From: Acidovorax defluvii
Lineage (GTDB): Bacteria; Pseudomonadota; Gammaproteobacteria; Burkholderiales; Burkholderiaceae_C
Direction: 5' to 3'
NCBI GenBank assembly: GCA_003268905.1
Contig: QLTU01000006.1
Coordinates: 62,001 to 126,000 of the forward strand
Length of the DNA: 64,000 nucleotides
In this document: piece by piece, positions 9,069 through 17,181 of the stretch
Layout of the letters: each line of letters begins with the position of its first letter
Position numbering within the stretch: the stretch's first letter is position 1
The notes under the pieces: model-generated
What the model saw: the letters and a program-made list of their open reading frames with translations, nothing else
Told to the model about the DNA's origin: nothing
Database searches by the model: none
Made by a program: the position numbers and the translations under genes

Positions 9069-11447
9069 ATGAAAACCCTCGACCGCAAACTGCTGCGCGA
9101 CTTGCGCCGCATGTGGAGCCAGGCGCTCACCATCGCGCTGGTGGTGGCCAGCGGCCTGGGGGGCTTCATCACCACCTTGTCGGCGGTGGAATCGCTGGCG
9201 CTGGCGCGCGACCAGTTTTATGCCCAGGGGCACTTTGCCGATGCGTTTGCCGCTGTCAAGCGTGCGCCGCTGGCACTGGCCGAGGTGCTGCGCGGCGTGC
9301 CCGGCGTGGCCGATGTGCAGGTGACGGTGGAGCAGGTGGTGCGCGTGGAGATCGCGGGGCTGGTCGATCCCATCATCGGCCAGCTCATTGGTGTAGACCT
9401 GCGCCAGCCGCCGCGCATGAACCAGGTCACGGTGCGCAGCGGGCGTGCCCTGGCCCCGCCCGGCGCGGGGCAGGGCCGCAGCGACAGCGCCATCGATGCG
9501 CTGGTGTCCGAAGGTTTTGCCCGCGTGCGCGGGCTGCACCCGGGCGACGAGCTGATTGCGCTGGTCAACGGCAAGCGCCGCACCCTGCGCATCGTGGGCA
9601 CGGCGCTGTCGCCCGAGTACATCTTTGCGGGCATGGCGGGCATGCCCGACCTGCGCGGCTTCGGCGTGTTCTGGGTGGACCGCGAGGCGCTGGCCGCAGC
9701 CTACGACATGCAGGGCGCGTTCAACCGCGTGGCCGTCAAGCTGGCGCCGCAGGCGTCAGAGCCCGCCGTGCTCGATGGCCTCTCGCGCCTGCTGGCGCCC
9801 TACGGCGGGCGCGACGCCCGCGGCCGCGAGGACCAGTCTTCGCACGCCATGCTCGACAACGAGATCAAGGGGCAGCGCGTGATGGGCACCTTGCTGCCCG
9901 CCATCTTTCTGGCCGTGGCGGCTTTTTTGCTGCATGTGGTGCTCTCGCGCCTGGTGGCCACGCAGCGCGAGCAGATCGCTGCGCTCAAGGCGCTGGGCTA
10001 TGCCAATGCGGCCATTGCCGGGCATTACCTCAAGCTGGTGGCCGTGATCGTGGTGGTGGGGCTGGCACTGGGCGTGGCGCTGGGCAACTGGCTGGGCACC
10101 ATGCTGACCGGGTTGTACGCCGAGTTCTTCTTTTTTCCCGTGTTCGAGCACCGCATCGCGCCCTGGCTGATTCTGGTGGGCGCGGGGGTGACGGGCACCA
10201 CGGCCATGCTGGGCACGCTCAGTGCCATCGTGGCCACCGTGCGCCTGGCCCCGGCCGAGGCCATGCGCCCGCCTGCCCCGGGCCAGTATCGGCGCACGGT
10301 GCTGGAGCGCCTGGGGGTGCGCCGCATTCCGGCCGGGCTGCGCATGATCCTGCGCAACATGGAACGCAAGCCCCTGCGCACCACGCTCACCATCGGCGGC
10401 ACGGCGGCGGCGGTGGCCATCGTGGTCATGGGCAACTTCTTTCGCGATGCCATCGACCATATCGTGGACACCACTTTTCACCTGGCGATGCGCAGTGATG
10501 TGAACGTGTGGATGACCGAACCGGTCGACGCCCTGGCCCGCCTGCAGCTGGCGCGCCTGCCCGGAGTGACAAGCGTGGAGCCCACGCGCGGCGTGGCGGT
10601 GCGCATGGGCTATGGCCACCGCAGCGAGCGGGTGGGGCTGCAAGGCGTGGCACCGGGTGCGCAGCTCTTGCGCGTGATCGACGTGGATGGGCGGCAAAGC
10701 CCCGTGCCCGATGCTGGCCTGTTGCTCACCGACCGCCTGGCTGACAAGCTCGGGGTGCGCGTGGGCGACATGGTGCGCGTGGAGGTGCTGGAGGGCCGCC
10801 AGCGCACGCTGCAGGTGCCGGTGCAGGCCACCGTGCGCGAGATGATGGGCCTGAACGCCTATGTGCAGCGCGATGTGCTCAACCGCTGGCTGCAAGAGGG
10901 CGATGTGGCCTCGCAGTTTGACGTGGCGCTGGAGCCGGGCTCGGAGGCGCGCTTTCTGGAGGCCACCAAGGCGCTGCCGGTGGTGGCGGGCGCGTTCAGC
11001 AAGGCCACACTGCTGCGCAACATGCAGGATGTGAGCGCGCGCAATGTGCGCATCATGAGCACCATCCTCACGCTGTTTGCGGCCGTGATTGCGGTGGGAG
11101 TGGTTTACAACAACGCCCGCATTGCGCTGGCCGAGCGCACCTGGGAGCTGGCCAGCCTGCGCGTGCTGGGATTTACGCGGGGCGAAGTGTCGGCGCTGCT
11201 GCTGGGCGAGCTGGCGATTGGCATCGCGCTGGCGCTGCCGCTGGGAATGTGCATGGGCTGGGGGCTGGTGCACCTGCTGGTAGAACTGCTCAAGAACGAC
11301 CAGTTTCTGTTCCCGGTGGTCATCAGTGCGCGCACCTATGCCTGGGCAGGGTTGTGCGTGGTGGCGGCCGGCCTGGCCAGCGCCCTGATGGTGCGCCGGC
11401 AGATCGACCGGCTGGACATGGTGGGTGCTCTCAAGACGCGCGAATAG
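9069..11447 (+). CDS. FtsX-like ABC transporter permease
   Basis: Large permease of 792 aa built from two MacB_PCD/FtsX halves. The first transmembrane segment is QALTIALVVASGLGGFITTL (about residues 18-37). The first FtsX block (LLPAIFLAVAAFLLHVVL through GTTAMLGTLSAIVATV) is near 275-395. A second N-terminal helix (TLTIGGTAAAVAIVVMGNFF) opens the second half, and the last FtsX block (STILTLFAAVIAVGVVY to GLCVVAAGLASALMV) ends the protein. Large periplasmic domains lie between. Start ATG 9069 lies just past the family B repeat. With the ATPase and HlyD partner it should form a MacAB- or LolCDE-like exporter; the substrate is not predictable. Confidence 0.9.
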   Translation: MKTLDRKLLRDLRRMWSQALTIALVVASGLGGFITTLSAVESLALARDQFYAQGHFADAFAAVKRAPLALAEVLRGVPGVADVQVTVEQVVRVEIAGLVDPIIGQLIGVDLRQPPRMNQVTVRSGRALAPPGAGQGRSDSAIDALVSEGFARVRGLHPGDELIALVNGKRRTLRIVGTALSPEYIFAGMAGMPDLRGFGVFWVDREALAAAYDMQGAFNRVAVKLAPQASEPAVLDGLSRLLAPYGGRDARGREDQSSHAMLDNEIKGQRVMGTLLPAIFLAVAAFLLHVVLSRLVATQREQIAALKALGYANAAIAGHYLKLVAVIVVVGLALGVALGNWLGTMLTGLYAEFFFFPVFEHRIAPWLILVGAGVTGTTAMLGTLSAIVATVRLAPAEAMRPPAPGQYRRTVLERLGVRRIPAGLRMILRNMERKPLRTTLTIGGTAAAVAIVVMGNFFRDAIDHIVDTTFHLAMRSDVNVWMTEPVDALARLQLARLPGVTSVEPTRGVAVRMGYGHRSERVGLQGVAPGAQLLRVIDVDGRQSPVPDAGLLLTDRLADKLGVRVGDMVRVEVLEGRQRTLQVPVQATVREMMGLNAYVQRDVLNRWLQEGDVASQFDVALEPGSEARFLEATKALPVVAGAFSKATLLRNMQDVSARNVRIMSTILTLFAAVIAVGVVYNNARIALAERTWELASLRVLGFTRGEVSALLLGELAIGIALALPLGMCMGWGLVHLLVELLKNDQFLFPVVISARTYAWAGLCVVAAGLASALMVRRQIDRLDMVGALKTRE

Positions 11448-11492
11448 GCTGCTGCCAACAAGGCGAACAATGCAAGCAACAGGGATATGGCA

Positions 11493-12737
11493 ATGCAAAA
11501 GAAAACGTTGATGCTGGGTGTGGGTGCGCTGGCGCTGCTGGGTGCACTGCTGGCGTGGGCTTTTGCGCCCCGGCCGCTGCAGGTAGAGGCGGCTGGCGTG
11601 GTGCAAGGCCGCTTCGAGGCGGGTATTGACGAAGACGCAAAGACCCGCCTGCGCGACCGCTACAGCATTTCGGCCCCTTTGGCCGGGCGGCTGGCGCGCA
11701 TTGCACTGCGCGAGGGCGACGCGGTGCAGGCGGGCGACGTGGTGGCGCGCATCACCCCCGCCATGCCGGCCTTGCTGGACGAGCGCAGCCTGCGCGAACA
11801 GCAGGCACGCGTCACCGCCGCACAGGCCAATGTGCAGCGCGCTGCCGTGCGCATCGAACGCAGCCGGGTGGCGCAGGCGCAGGCCCGCAACGACCTGCGG
11901 CGCAGCGAACAGCTGGCGCAGCAGGGCTTTGTGGCCCCGACGCGGCTCGACACCGACCGCCTGGCGCTGCAGGCAGCCGAAAAAGACACCGACGCCGCAG
12001 TGCAAGACCAGCAGGTGGCCCGCGCCGATCTGGCCCAGGCCCGCGCGGCGCTGGATGTGGTGCAGCGCCCTGGCAGCGCGCCGTCGGGCAAGGCCTTTGA
12101 GGTGCTGGCCCCCGTGGCCGGCAGCGTGCTGCGGGTGGCCCAGGCCAGCGAGGGCGTGGTGGCGCTGGGCACCGTGCTGGTCGAGGTGGGCGACACCGCC
12201 CAGCTCGAAGTGGTGGCCCCGCTGCTGTCCACCGATGCGCTGCAGGTGCGCCCCGGCAGCCCCGTGCGCATCGAACGCTGGGGTGGCCCGGGCGTGTTGC
12301 AGGGGCGCGTGCGCAGCGTGGAGCCGGCGGCGTTCACGAAGGTGTCGGCGTTGGGCGTGGAAGAGCAGCGGGTCAACGTGCTGATCGACCTGACCAGCCC
12401 GCCCGCGCAGTGGGCGGCGCTGGGCGACGGCTACCGCGTGGTGGCGCGCGTGCTCACCCGCGAGGCGCCGGACGCCACCCTGGTGCCGGTGAGCGCGCTG
12501 TTCCCGCTGCCTGCCAGCGACGGCGCCGCATCGGCCCCCATGGCGGATGCCGCCGCGCCGCGCATGGCCGTGTTTGTGGTCGAGGGTGGCCGGGCACGGC
12601 GCACGCCTGTGGTGCTGGAGGCGCGTGGCAGCACCCACGCCTGGGTGAAAGAGGGGCTGCAAGCGGGTGATCAGGTCGTGGTGTACCCGCCCGCTGGGCT
12701 GACCGATGGTGCGCGTGTCCAGTTGCGCACCCCCTGA
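11493..12737 (+). CDS. HlyD/MFP-family periplasmic adaptor subunit
   Basis: Membrane-fusion protein of 414 aa. An N-terminal membrane anchor (LMLGVGALALLGALLAWAFA) is followed by a split biotinyl-lipoyl domain (ISAPLAGRLARIALREGDAV and FEVLAPVAGSVLRVAQASEG). Between these is a long alpha-hairpin (about 85-195) with coiled-coil-like Ala/Gln/Arg heptads, followed by beta-barrel segments. The ATG at 11493 is 8 nt from an AGGG site; ATG 11487 is also possible. It lies 39-45 nt after the permease and completes a three-gene exporter without an adjacent outer-membrane TolC gene. Confidence 0.9.
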   Translation: MQKKTLMLGVGALALLGALLAWAFAPRPLQVEAAGVVQGRFEAGIDEDAKTRLRDRYSISAPLAGRLARIALREGDAVQAGDVVARITPAMPALLDERSLREQQARVTAAQANVQRAAVRIERSRVAQAQARNDLRRSEQLAQQGFVAPTRLDTDRLALQAAEKDTDAAVQDQQVARADLAQARAALDVVQRPGSAPSGKAFEVLAPVAGSVLRVAQASEGVVALGTVLVEVGDTAQLEVVAPLLSTDALQVRPGSPVRIERWGGPGVLQGRVRSVEPAAFTKVSALGVEEQRVNVLIDLTSPPAQWAALGDGYRVVARVLTREAPDATLVPVSALFPLPASDGAASAPMADAAAPRMAVFVVEGGRARRTPVVLEARGSTHAWVKEGLQAGDQVVVYPPAGLTDGARVQLRTP

Positions 12738-12751
12738 CCTAGTGTTGACCC

Positions 12752-14452
12752 ATGGTCTCTGAATCTCTGGTGGAAGCCTATGCCACCGCCGAGCAGCGTC
12801 TGCGCCAGTTGCAGAGCAGTCCCGAGGCCTTTGACCATCCGGTCGGCGCTGTCGAGTGGATCGAAACCCATATCTCCTGGCTGCTGCTGGCGGGTGACTT
12901 TGTCTACAAGTTCAAGAAGCCGCTGAAGCTGGATTTTCTGGACTTCAGCAGCCCCGCGTTGCGGCGCGGCGCCTGCGAGGAAGAGCTGCGCATCAACCGC
13001 CGCACCGCGCCGGCCCTGTATCTGGGGCTGGTGGCGTTGACCGGTACGGCACACAGCCTGCAGCTGCAGCCTGCCGAAGCGGCCCCGGCCGACGCGGAAC
13101 CGGCCGTGCGCATGCGCCGCTTTGCACAAGAGGCGCTGCTGAGCCACCTGCTGGAGCAGCAGCGCCTGCTGCCCAGCCACATCGATGCCCTGGCGCAGCA
13201 GGTCGCTCAGTTCCATGCCGGCGCGGCGGTGGCCACTGCCGAGCAGGGCTGGGGCACCGCACAGGCCGTCGTGGCGCCGGTGCAGGATTGCCTGGCGGCG
13301 CTGCAGCCGCTGTTGGCGCGGTCTGTGCCCGACATGGGCCCCGCGCTGCGGCGGCTGGCGCAGTGGTGCGCCGCGCAGGGCACTGCGCTGGGGCCGGTGT
13401 TTGCGCAGCGCCTGCAGTCCGGGCGGGTGCGCGAATGCCATGGCGACCTGCACATGGCCAATCTGGTGCTGATGGACGGACAGCCGCAGCTGTTCGATGC
13501 GATCGAGTTCAACCCCGCGCTGCGCTGGATCGATTGCGTGGCTGACATTGCCTTTTTGGCCATGGACCTGGAAGCCCGCGGCCGCGCTGACCTGGCCTGG
13601 CGCTTTCTGAACGCCTGGCTGGAGCACACGGGCGACTACGCCGGTCTGCAGGTGCTGCAGTACTACCGCGTGTACCGGGCCCTGGTGCGCGCCCGTGTGG
13701 CGGGCCTGCGGCTGGCGCAGGTGGAGGGTGAGCGAGAGGGAGAGGGTGAGGATGAGGATGAGGTTGGGGTTGGGGTTGGGGTTGGGGGCGAGGGTGTGGG
13801 CGACAAGCGCGCGGCCAGCCTGCGGGAAGTGCGGCGCTATCTGGCGCTGGCGCTGCGCTTCACAGAGCCCCGCACGGTCGAACTGTGGCTGGCGCATGGG
13901 TTTTCTGGTGCGGGCAAAAGCACGCAGTCGCAGGCGCTGATTGCCGAGCGCGGCGTGGTGCGCGTGCGCGCCGATGTGGAGCGCAAGCGGCTGTTCGGCC
14001 TGGCGCCGCAGGCATCCAGCGCGGCGGTGCGGGGCGGCATTTATACGGCTGCGGCCTCGCAGCGCACCCACGAAGCCCTGGCGCAGGCGGCCCGCTGGGC
14101 GCTGGGTGCGGGTCACACCGTGCTGGTGGACGCCACGTTCCTGAACCCCGCCATGCGCCAGCGCTTCATGGCACTGGCGACGCAAGCGCAGGTGCCGTGC
14201 CGCATTTTGTCGTTCGAGGCGCCTTTGGCGGTGCTGCGCGAGCGGGTGCGCAGCCGCCAGCTGGCGGGGGGCGATGCGTCAGAGGCCTCGGTGCAGGTGC
14301 TGGAATCGCAATGGGCGGCGGCCCAGCCGCTCTCGCCCGCCGAAGAGGCGCTGACGGTGCATGTGGACACCACCCGGCCGGTGGACTGGAGTGCGCTGCT
14401 GCCGCGCGCCGATGGCAGCATGCCGGCTACAACGCCAGTTGCCCGGGCATGA
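12752..14452 (+). CDS. APH-like / P-loop kinase fusion protein
   Basis: Two-domain protein of 566 aa. The N-terminal half is an aminoglycoside-phosphotransferase-like kinase fold with CHGDLHMANLVLMDG (about residues 228-242), giving the HGDxxxxN catalytic loop, then FDAIEFN for the metal-binding acid. The C-terminal half is an AAA/zeta-toxin-like nucleotide kinase domain with Walker A GFSGAGKST at about 383-391. The pairing is a known family whose substrate is unknown; aminoglycoside resistance should not be assumed. The interdomain linker contains an odd acidic then Gly/Val-rich tract encoded by simple repeats (see 13721-13800). Its 3' end overlaps the convergent YqaA gene by 26 nt. Confidence 0.85.
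   Translation: MVSESLVEAYATAEQRLRQLQSSPEAFDHPVGAVEWIETHISWLLLAGDFVYKFKKPLKLDFLDFSSPALRRGACEEELRINRRTAPALYLGLVALTGTAHSLQLQPAEAAPADAEPAVRMRRFAQEALLSHLLEQQRLLPSHIDALAQQVAQFHAGAAVATAEQGWGTAQAVVAPVQDCLAALQPLLARSVPDMGPALRRLAQWCAAQGTALGPVFAQRLQSGRVRECHGDLHMANLVLMDGQPQLFDAIEFNPALRWIDCVADIAFLAMDLEARGRADLAWRFLNAWLEHTGDYAGLQVLQYYRVYRALVRARVAGLRLAQVEGEREGEGEDEDEVGVGVGVGGEGVGDKRAASLREVRRYLALALRFTEPRTVELWLAHGFSGAGKSTQSQALIAERGVVRVRADVERKRLFGLAPQASSAAVRGGIYTAAASQRTHEALAQAARWALGAGHTVLVDATFLNPAMRQRFMALATQAQVPCRILSFEAPLAVLRERVRSRQLAGGDASEASVQVLESQWAAAQPLSPAEEALTVHVDTTRPVDWSALLPRADGSMPATTPVARA
13721..13800 (+). repeat. in-frame simple-sequence tract in the kinase fusion gene
   Basis: Purine-rich tandem runs: GAGGGT/GAGGGA units, then GAGGAT-type repeats, then three TTGGGG hexamers. 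They encode about 27 residues (323-349) including EGEGEDEDEV and GVGVGVGG, in the linker between kinase domains. Repeat units are 6 nt, so changes in copy number would keep frame. Confidence 0.85.
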
Positions 14453-14963
14453 AATACAGCAGCACGCTGGTCATGACCAGGTAGCGAAAGAACTTGCCCA
14501 CCGCCATGTAGGCCAGGCAAGGCCAGAACGGCAGCTGGAGCCAGCCCGCCACGGCGCACAGCGGGTCGCCCACCACGGGCAGCCAGCTCAGCAAACAGGT
14601 CTTGGCCCCCCATTTGCGCAGCCAGACGCGCGCGCGGCGCTCGGTGCGGCTGAGCTCGCGCGCCGGTTTGGCATCGGCGCCGGTGGGGTGGTTCAAACGG
14701 CGGTGGCGCCGTGCGGCGTCCCAGGCGCGGTGCGCCCCCAGGCCCATCCACCAGCTCACGCCGCCGCCCAGGGTGTTGCCCAGCGTGGCAACACCAATGG
14801 CGGGCCAGAACAGGTCGGGGTTGAGCTTGATCAGGCCAAACACCGCAGCCTCGGAGCCCACAGGCAACAGCGTTGCCGAGACAAACGACACGATAAAGAC
14901 CGTGCCCAGGCCAAATTGCGGCAAGGCGAGCCATTCCAGCAGCTGGTGCATCCAGATTTCCAT
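14427..14963 (-). CDS. YqaA/DedA-type membrane protein
   Basis: Inner-membrane protein of 178 aa in the SNARE-associated/VTT superfamily, YqaA branch. Segments LGTVFIVSFVSATLLPVGSE, WPAIGVATLGNTLGGGVSWW and WLPVVGDPLCAVAGWLQLPF carry the family's Gly/Pro-rich re-entrant motifs. The central region (about 85-115) is a basic cytoplasmic loop. Start ATG 14963 is preferred over TTG 14972; ATG 14951 is also possible. Relatives take part in membrane homeostasis or lipid flipping; the precise role is unknown. Confidence 0.85.
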   Translation of the reverse strand: MEIWMHQLLEWLALPQFGLGTVFIVSFVSATLLPVGSEAAVFGLIKLNPDLFWPAIGVATLGNTLGGGVSWWMGLGAHRAWDAARRHRRLNHPTGADAKPARELSRTERRARVWLRKWGAKTCLLSWLPVVGDPLCAVAGWLQLPFWPCLAYMAVGKFFRYLVMTSVLLYFMPGQLAL

Positions 14964-15112
14964 AGGTGGCAAGTGTAGGGCGGCTGTCCCCGCGGCTTCG
15001 GCCCTGAGGGTGCCGTCCTACATGGCGTTGCGCCGTTTGGCCACGGTATCCGTGCGCATGGATTTGTATCGACAGGTGACTCCAACCCTTGGCAGAACCC
15101 GGAAGGCTGGCG

Positions 15113-15667
15113 ATGCACAACACCCTACAGAAACCGTCATTCCCGTTCCTTGCGCACTGGCTCTCGCTGTGCGCCGGCATCTGCCTGGCGGCATGTGTCC
15201 AGAGCCCGCAGGCTGCGGTGTCCACCCAGGCGCCGCACCCCATGGCCTTGTCGTGGGACGCAGCCATGGGCGAATGCGCAGGTGACGAGCCCCTGCGCAA
15301 AGCGGCGGCCCGCGTGGACGAGGAGCTGCAGAGGCAAGGGATGGCGTTGAGGATTTTCTGCCAGGCATCCCAAGGTGCGCTGGCGGTCCAGGTGGATGTG
15401 GTGGACGGCCTGCGTGCAAGCAAGGTCGTGCGTGGCCCCCTGGCCGAAGGTGAGGCGGTGGACATGGGTGCCCCCGCCGGGGTGAGCAGCACCCCTTCTG
15501 CCAATGACCACGCGGATTTTTCGCCGGACGTGCAGCACAACCGCCAGTGGTTGCGCGCGCTGAAGGCGCGCCACCAGTTTGCCCACCTGCCGGACGCATG
15601 GTGGCACTTCGCGTACCAGCCCGCGCAGCAGTCGGCTGTGGCTGAAGTGGACGTGGCGGAGCGTTGA
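15113..15667 (+). CDS. lipoprotein resembling a degenerate VanX-type dipeptidase
   Basis: Predicted lipoprotein of 184 aa. The signal peptide ends in LAAC with the lipidated Cys at 28. GGAAGG at 15101-15106 places the start at ATG 15113. The second half resembles the D-Ala-D-Ala dipeptidase (M15D, VanX/DdpX) C-terminus: AVDMGAP, then a spacer, then NRQWLRALKARHQFAHLPDA followed by WWHF. In VanX the equivalent is EWWH, where Glu is the catalytic base and His binds zinc. Here the Glu is Ala, and the upstream SxHxxGxAxD zinc motif is not recognisable. It is probably catalytically dead if the relation is right. The relation is my inference from motif order; otherwise the gene would be hypothetical. 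Confidence 0.6.
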   Translation: MHNTLQKPSFPFLAHWLSLCAGICLAACVQSPQAAVSTQAPHPMALSWDAAMGECAGDEPLRKAAARVDEELQRQGMALRIFCQASQGALAVQVDVVDGLRASKVVRGPLAEGEAVDMGAPAGVSSTPSANDHADFSPDVQHNRQWLRALKARHQFAHLPDAWWHFAYQPAQQSAVAEVDVAER

Positions 15668-15768
15668 GCCCGTTGCCGTGGATCGGTCAAACGGGCTTGT
15701 GCATGCGGGCCATTTTTTGCTGAAGGTCGGTGTGGGGAGGTATTTCATTTGCTGAAATTTTGAGCAGG

Positions 15769-15774
15769 TACAAT
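15769..15774 (+). promoter_or_regulatory. candidate -10 box for dusB-fis
   Basis: TACAAT preceded by AGG, 47 nt before the dusB start, in an A/T-rich patch of an otherwise GC-rich gap. No good -35 at 17 nt is visible, so support is limited. Confidence 0.3.
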
Positions 15775-15821
15775 CCTGCCTCCTTTTTCAGCATTCGCTG
15801 CACGCCACCCCCGCACCTCCC

Positions 15822-16868
15822 ATGCAGATCGGCCATATCCCTCTGGCGAACCGCTTGTTCGTCGCTCCCATGGCGGGCGTCACGGACAGACCGTTTCGCC
15901 AGCTGTGCAAGGCGCTGGGCGCGGGCTATGCGGTGAGCGAGATGGTGACCTCGCGCAAGGACCTGTGGAACAGCCTCAAAACCTCGCGCCGTGCCAACCA
16001 CGAGGGCGAACCCGGGCCGATTGCCGTGCAGATTGCCGGCACCGAGGCGCAAATGATGGCCGAAGCAGCGGTCTACAACATCGAGCGTGGTGCACAGATC
16101 ATCGACATCAACATGGGCTGCCCGGCCAAGAAGGTCTGCAACAAGTGGGCGGGCTCGGCGCTGATGCAGAACGAGGCGCTGGCGGTGGAGATCGCCGCCG
16201 CCGTGGTCGAGGCCTGCGCGCCGCACAACGTGCCCGTCACGCTGAAGATGCGCACCGGCTGGTGCCAGCAGCACAAGAACGCGGTGCAACTGGCGCGCCA
16301 GTTCGAAGGCGCGGGCATTCAGATGCTCACGGTGCACGGCCGCACGCGCGAGCAGGGCTATCGTGGCCAGGCCGAGTACGACACCATTGCCGCCGTGAAG
16401 GCAGCCGTCAAGGTGCCCGTGGTGGCCAATGGCGACATCACCTCGCCCGAAAAGGCGCGCGCTGTGCTGGCTGCCTCCGGCGCCGACGCGATCATGATCG
16501 GCCGCGCCGCCCAGGGCCGGCCCTGGATCTTTCGCGAGATCGGCCACTTTCTGGCCACGGGCGAACACCTGGCGCCGCCGTTGGTGGCCGAGCTGCGGCG
16601 CCTGCTGCTCGATCACCTGCACGACCACTACAGCCTGTATGGGGAACTGACCGGGGTGCGCAGCGCACGCAAGCACATTGCCTGGTACCTGCGGGCCTTG
16701 CCGGGGGGCGAGGCCTTGCGGCAACACATCAATACGATAGAAGACTGCACCACGCAGTGGCAGGCCGTGGCCGACTACCTGGATGCCCTCGGGCAACAGA
16801 TGGATCGGCTGCCCGCCACCACCGACGCGGATGCGGAACCAGAAGAACAAGAGGGAATGGCAGCATGA
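15822..16868 (+). CDS. dusB: tRNA-dihydrouridine synthase B
   Basis: FMN-dependent enzyme of 348 aa that reduces uridines in the tRNA D-loop. The N-terminal barrel motif APMAGVTDRPFRQLC lies at residues 15-29. The catalytic cysteine lies in NMGCPAKKVCNKWAGSALM (about residue 100). FMN phosphate-binding segments VVANGDITSPEKA and DAIMIGRAAQGRPWIF follow. The C-terminal helical domain ends near ADYLDALGQQMDRL, with a short acidic tail. Its stop overlaps the fis start (ATGA), reproducing the dusB-fis operon known from enterobacteria. Confidence 0.96.
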   Translation: MQIGHIPLANRLFVAPMAGVTDRPFRQLCKALGAGYAVSEMVTSRKDLWNSLKTSRRANHEGEPGPIAVQIAGTEAQMMAEAAVYNIERGAQIIDINMGCPAKKVCNKWAGSALMQNEALAVEIAAAVVEACAPHNVPVTLKMRTGWCQQHKNAVQLARQFEGAGIQMLTVHGRTREQGYRGQAEYDTIAAVKAAVKVPVVANGDITSPEKARAVLAASGADAIMIGRAAQGRPWIFREIGHFLATGEHLAPPLVAELRRLLLDHLHDHYSLYGELTGVRSARKHIAWYLRALPGGEALRQHINTIEDCTTQWQAVADYLDALGQQMDRLPATTDADAEPEEQEGMAA

Positions 16869-17098
16869 GCAAGAAGAGCATCGAAGAATCCGTGCGCGAG
16901 AGCCTGCACAGCTACTTTCGCGACCTGGGCGGCGAAACGCCCGATGGGATGTATGACATGGTGGTGCGCCTAGTCGAAAGGCCGCTGCTGGAAGTGGTGA
17001 TGAGCCAAGCCGACAACAACCAGTCACGTGCCGCCGAATGGCTGGGCCTGAACCGCAACACGCTGCGCAAGAAGCTGGTCGAGCACAAGCTGCTGTGA
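16865..17098 (+). CDS. fis: Fis-family DNA-binding protein
   Basis: Small nucleoid-associated regulator of 77 aa, starting at ATG 16865 inside the dusB stop. The C-terminal helix-turn-helix reads NQSRAAEWLGLNRNTLRKKL (residues 53-72), matching the Fis/NtrC-type HTH. The N-terminal part SLHSYFRDLGGETPDGMYDM carries the Fis dimerisation region in shortened form compared with the 98-aa E. coli protein, as is usual in betaproteobacteria. Confidence 0.93.
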   Translation: MSKKSIEESVRESLHSYFRDLGGETPDGMYDMVVRLVERPLLEVVMSQADNNQSRAAEWLGLNRNTLRKKLVEHKLL

Positions 17099-17117
17099 GC
17101 TTTTTGCTATATAAATA

Positions 17118-17162
17118 ATAGCTATTAGCGCTTGATGGACGGGCGCTAGAGCACGATTTCAT
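17118..17162 (+). repeat. family A hairpin repeat, copy 2
   Basis: Forward copy: ATAGCTATTAGCGCTTGATG followed by GACGGGCGCTAGAGCACGATTTCAT. It lies between fis and purH, 20 nt after the fis stop and 20 nt before the purH ATG. Confidence 0.75.
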
Positions 17163-17181
17163 TCAAACTACGACCACCACC

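Noticed and set aside
9756-12662. Minus-strand frame of 968 codons opposite the exporter genes
   Set aside because: His/Gln/Arg-rich shadow of the permease and adaptor genes, no recognisable fold.
13755-13785. TTGGGG repeats as a telomere-like or integrated linear-element end
   Set aside because: They lie in frame inside a coding linker and are few; simple slippage explains them.
12752-14452. Aminoglycoside resistance gene
   Set aside because: The APH-like fold belongs to a chromosomal kinase fusion family; motifs do not indicate drug specificity.
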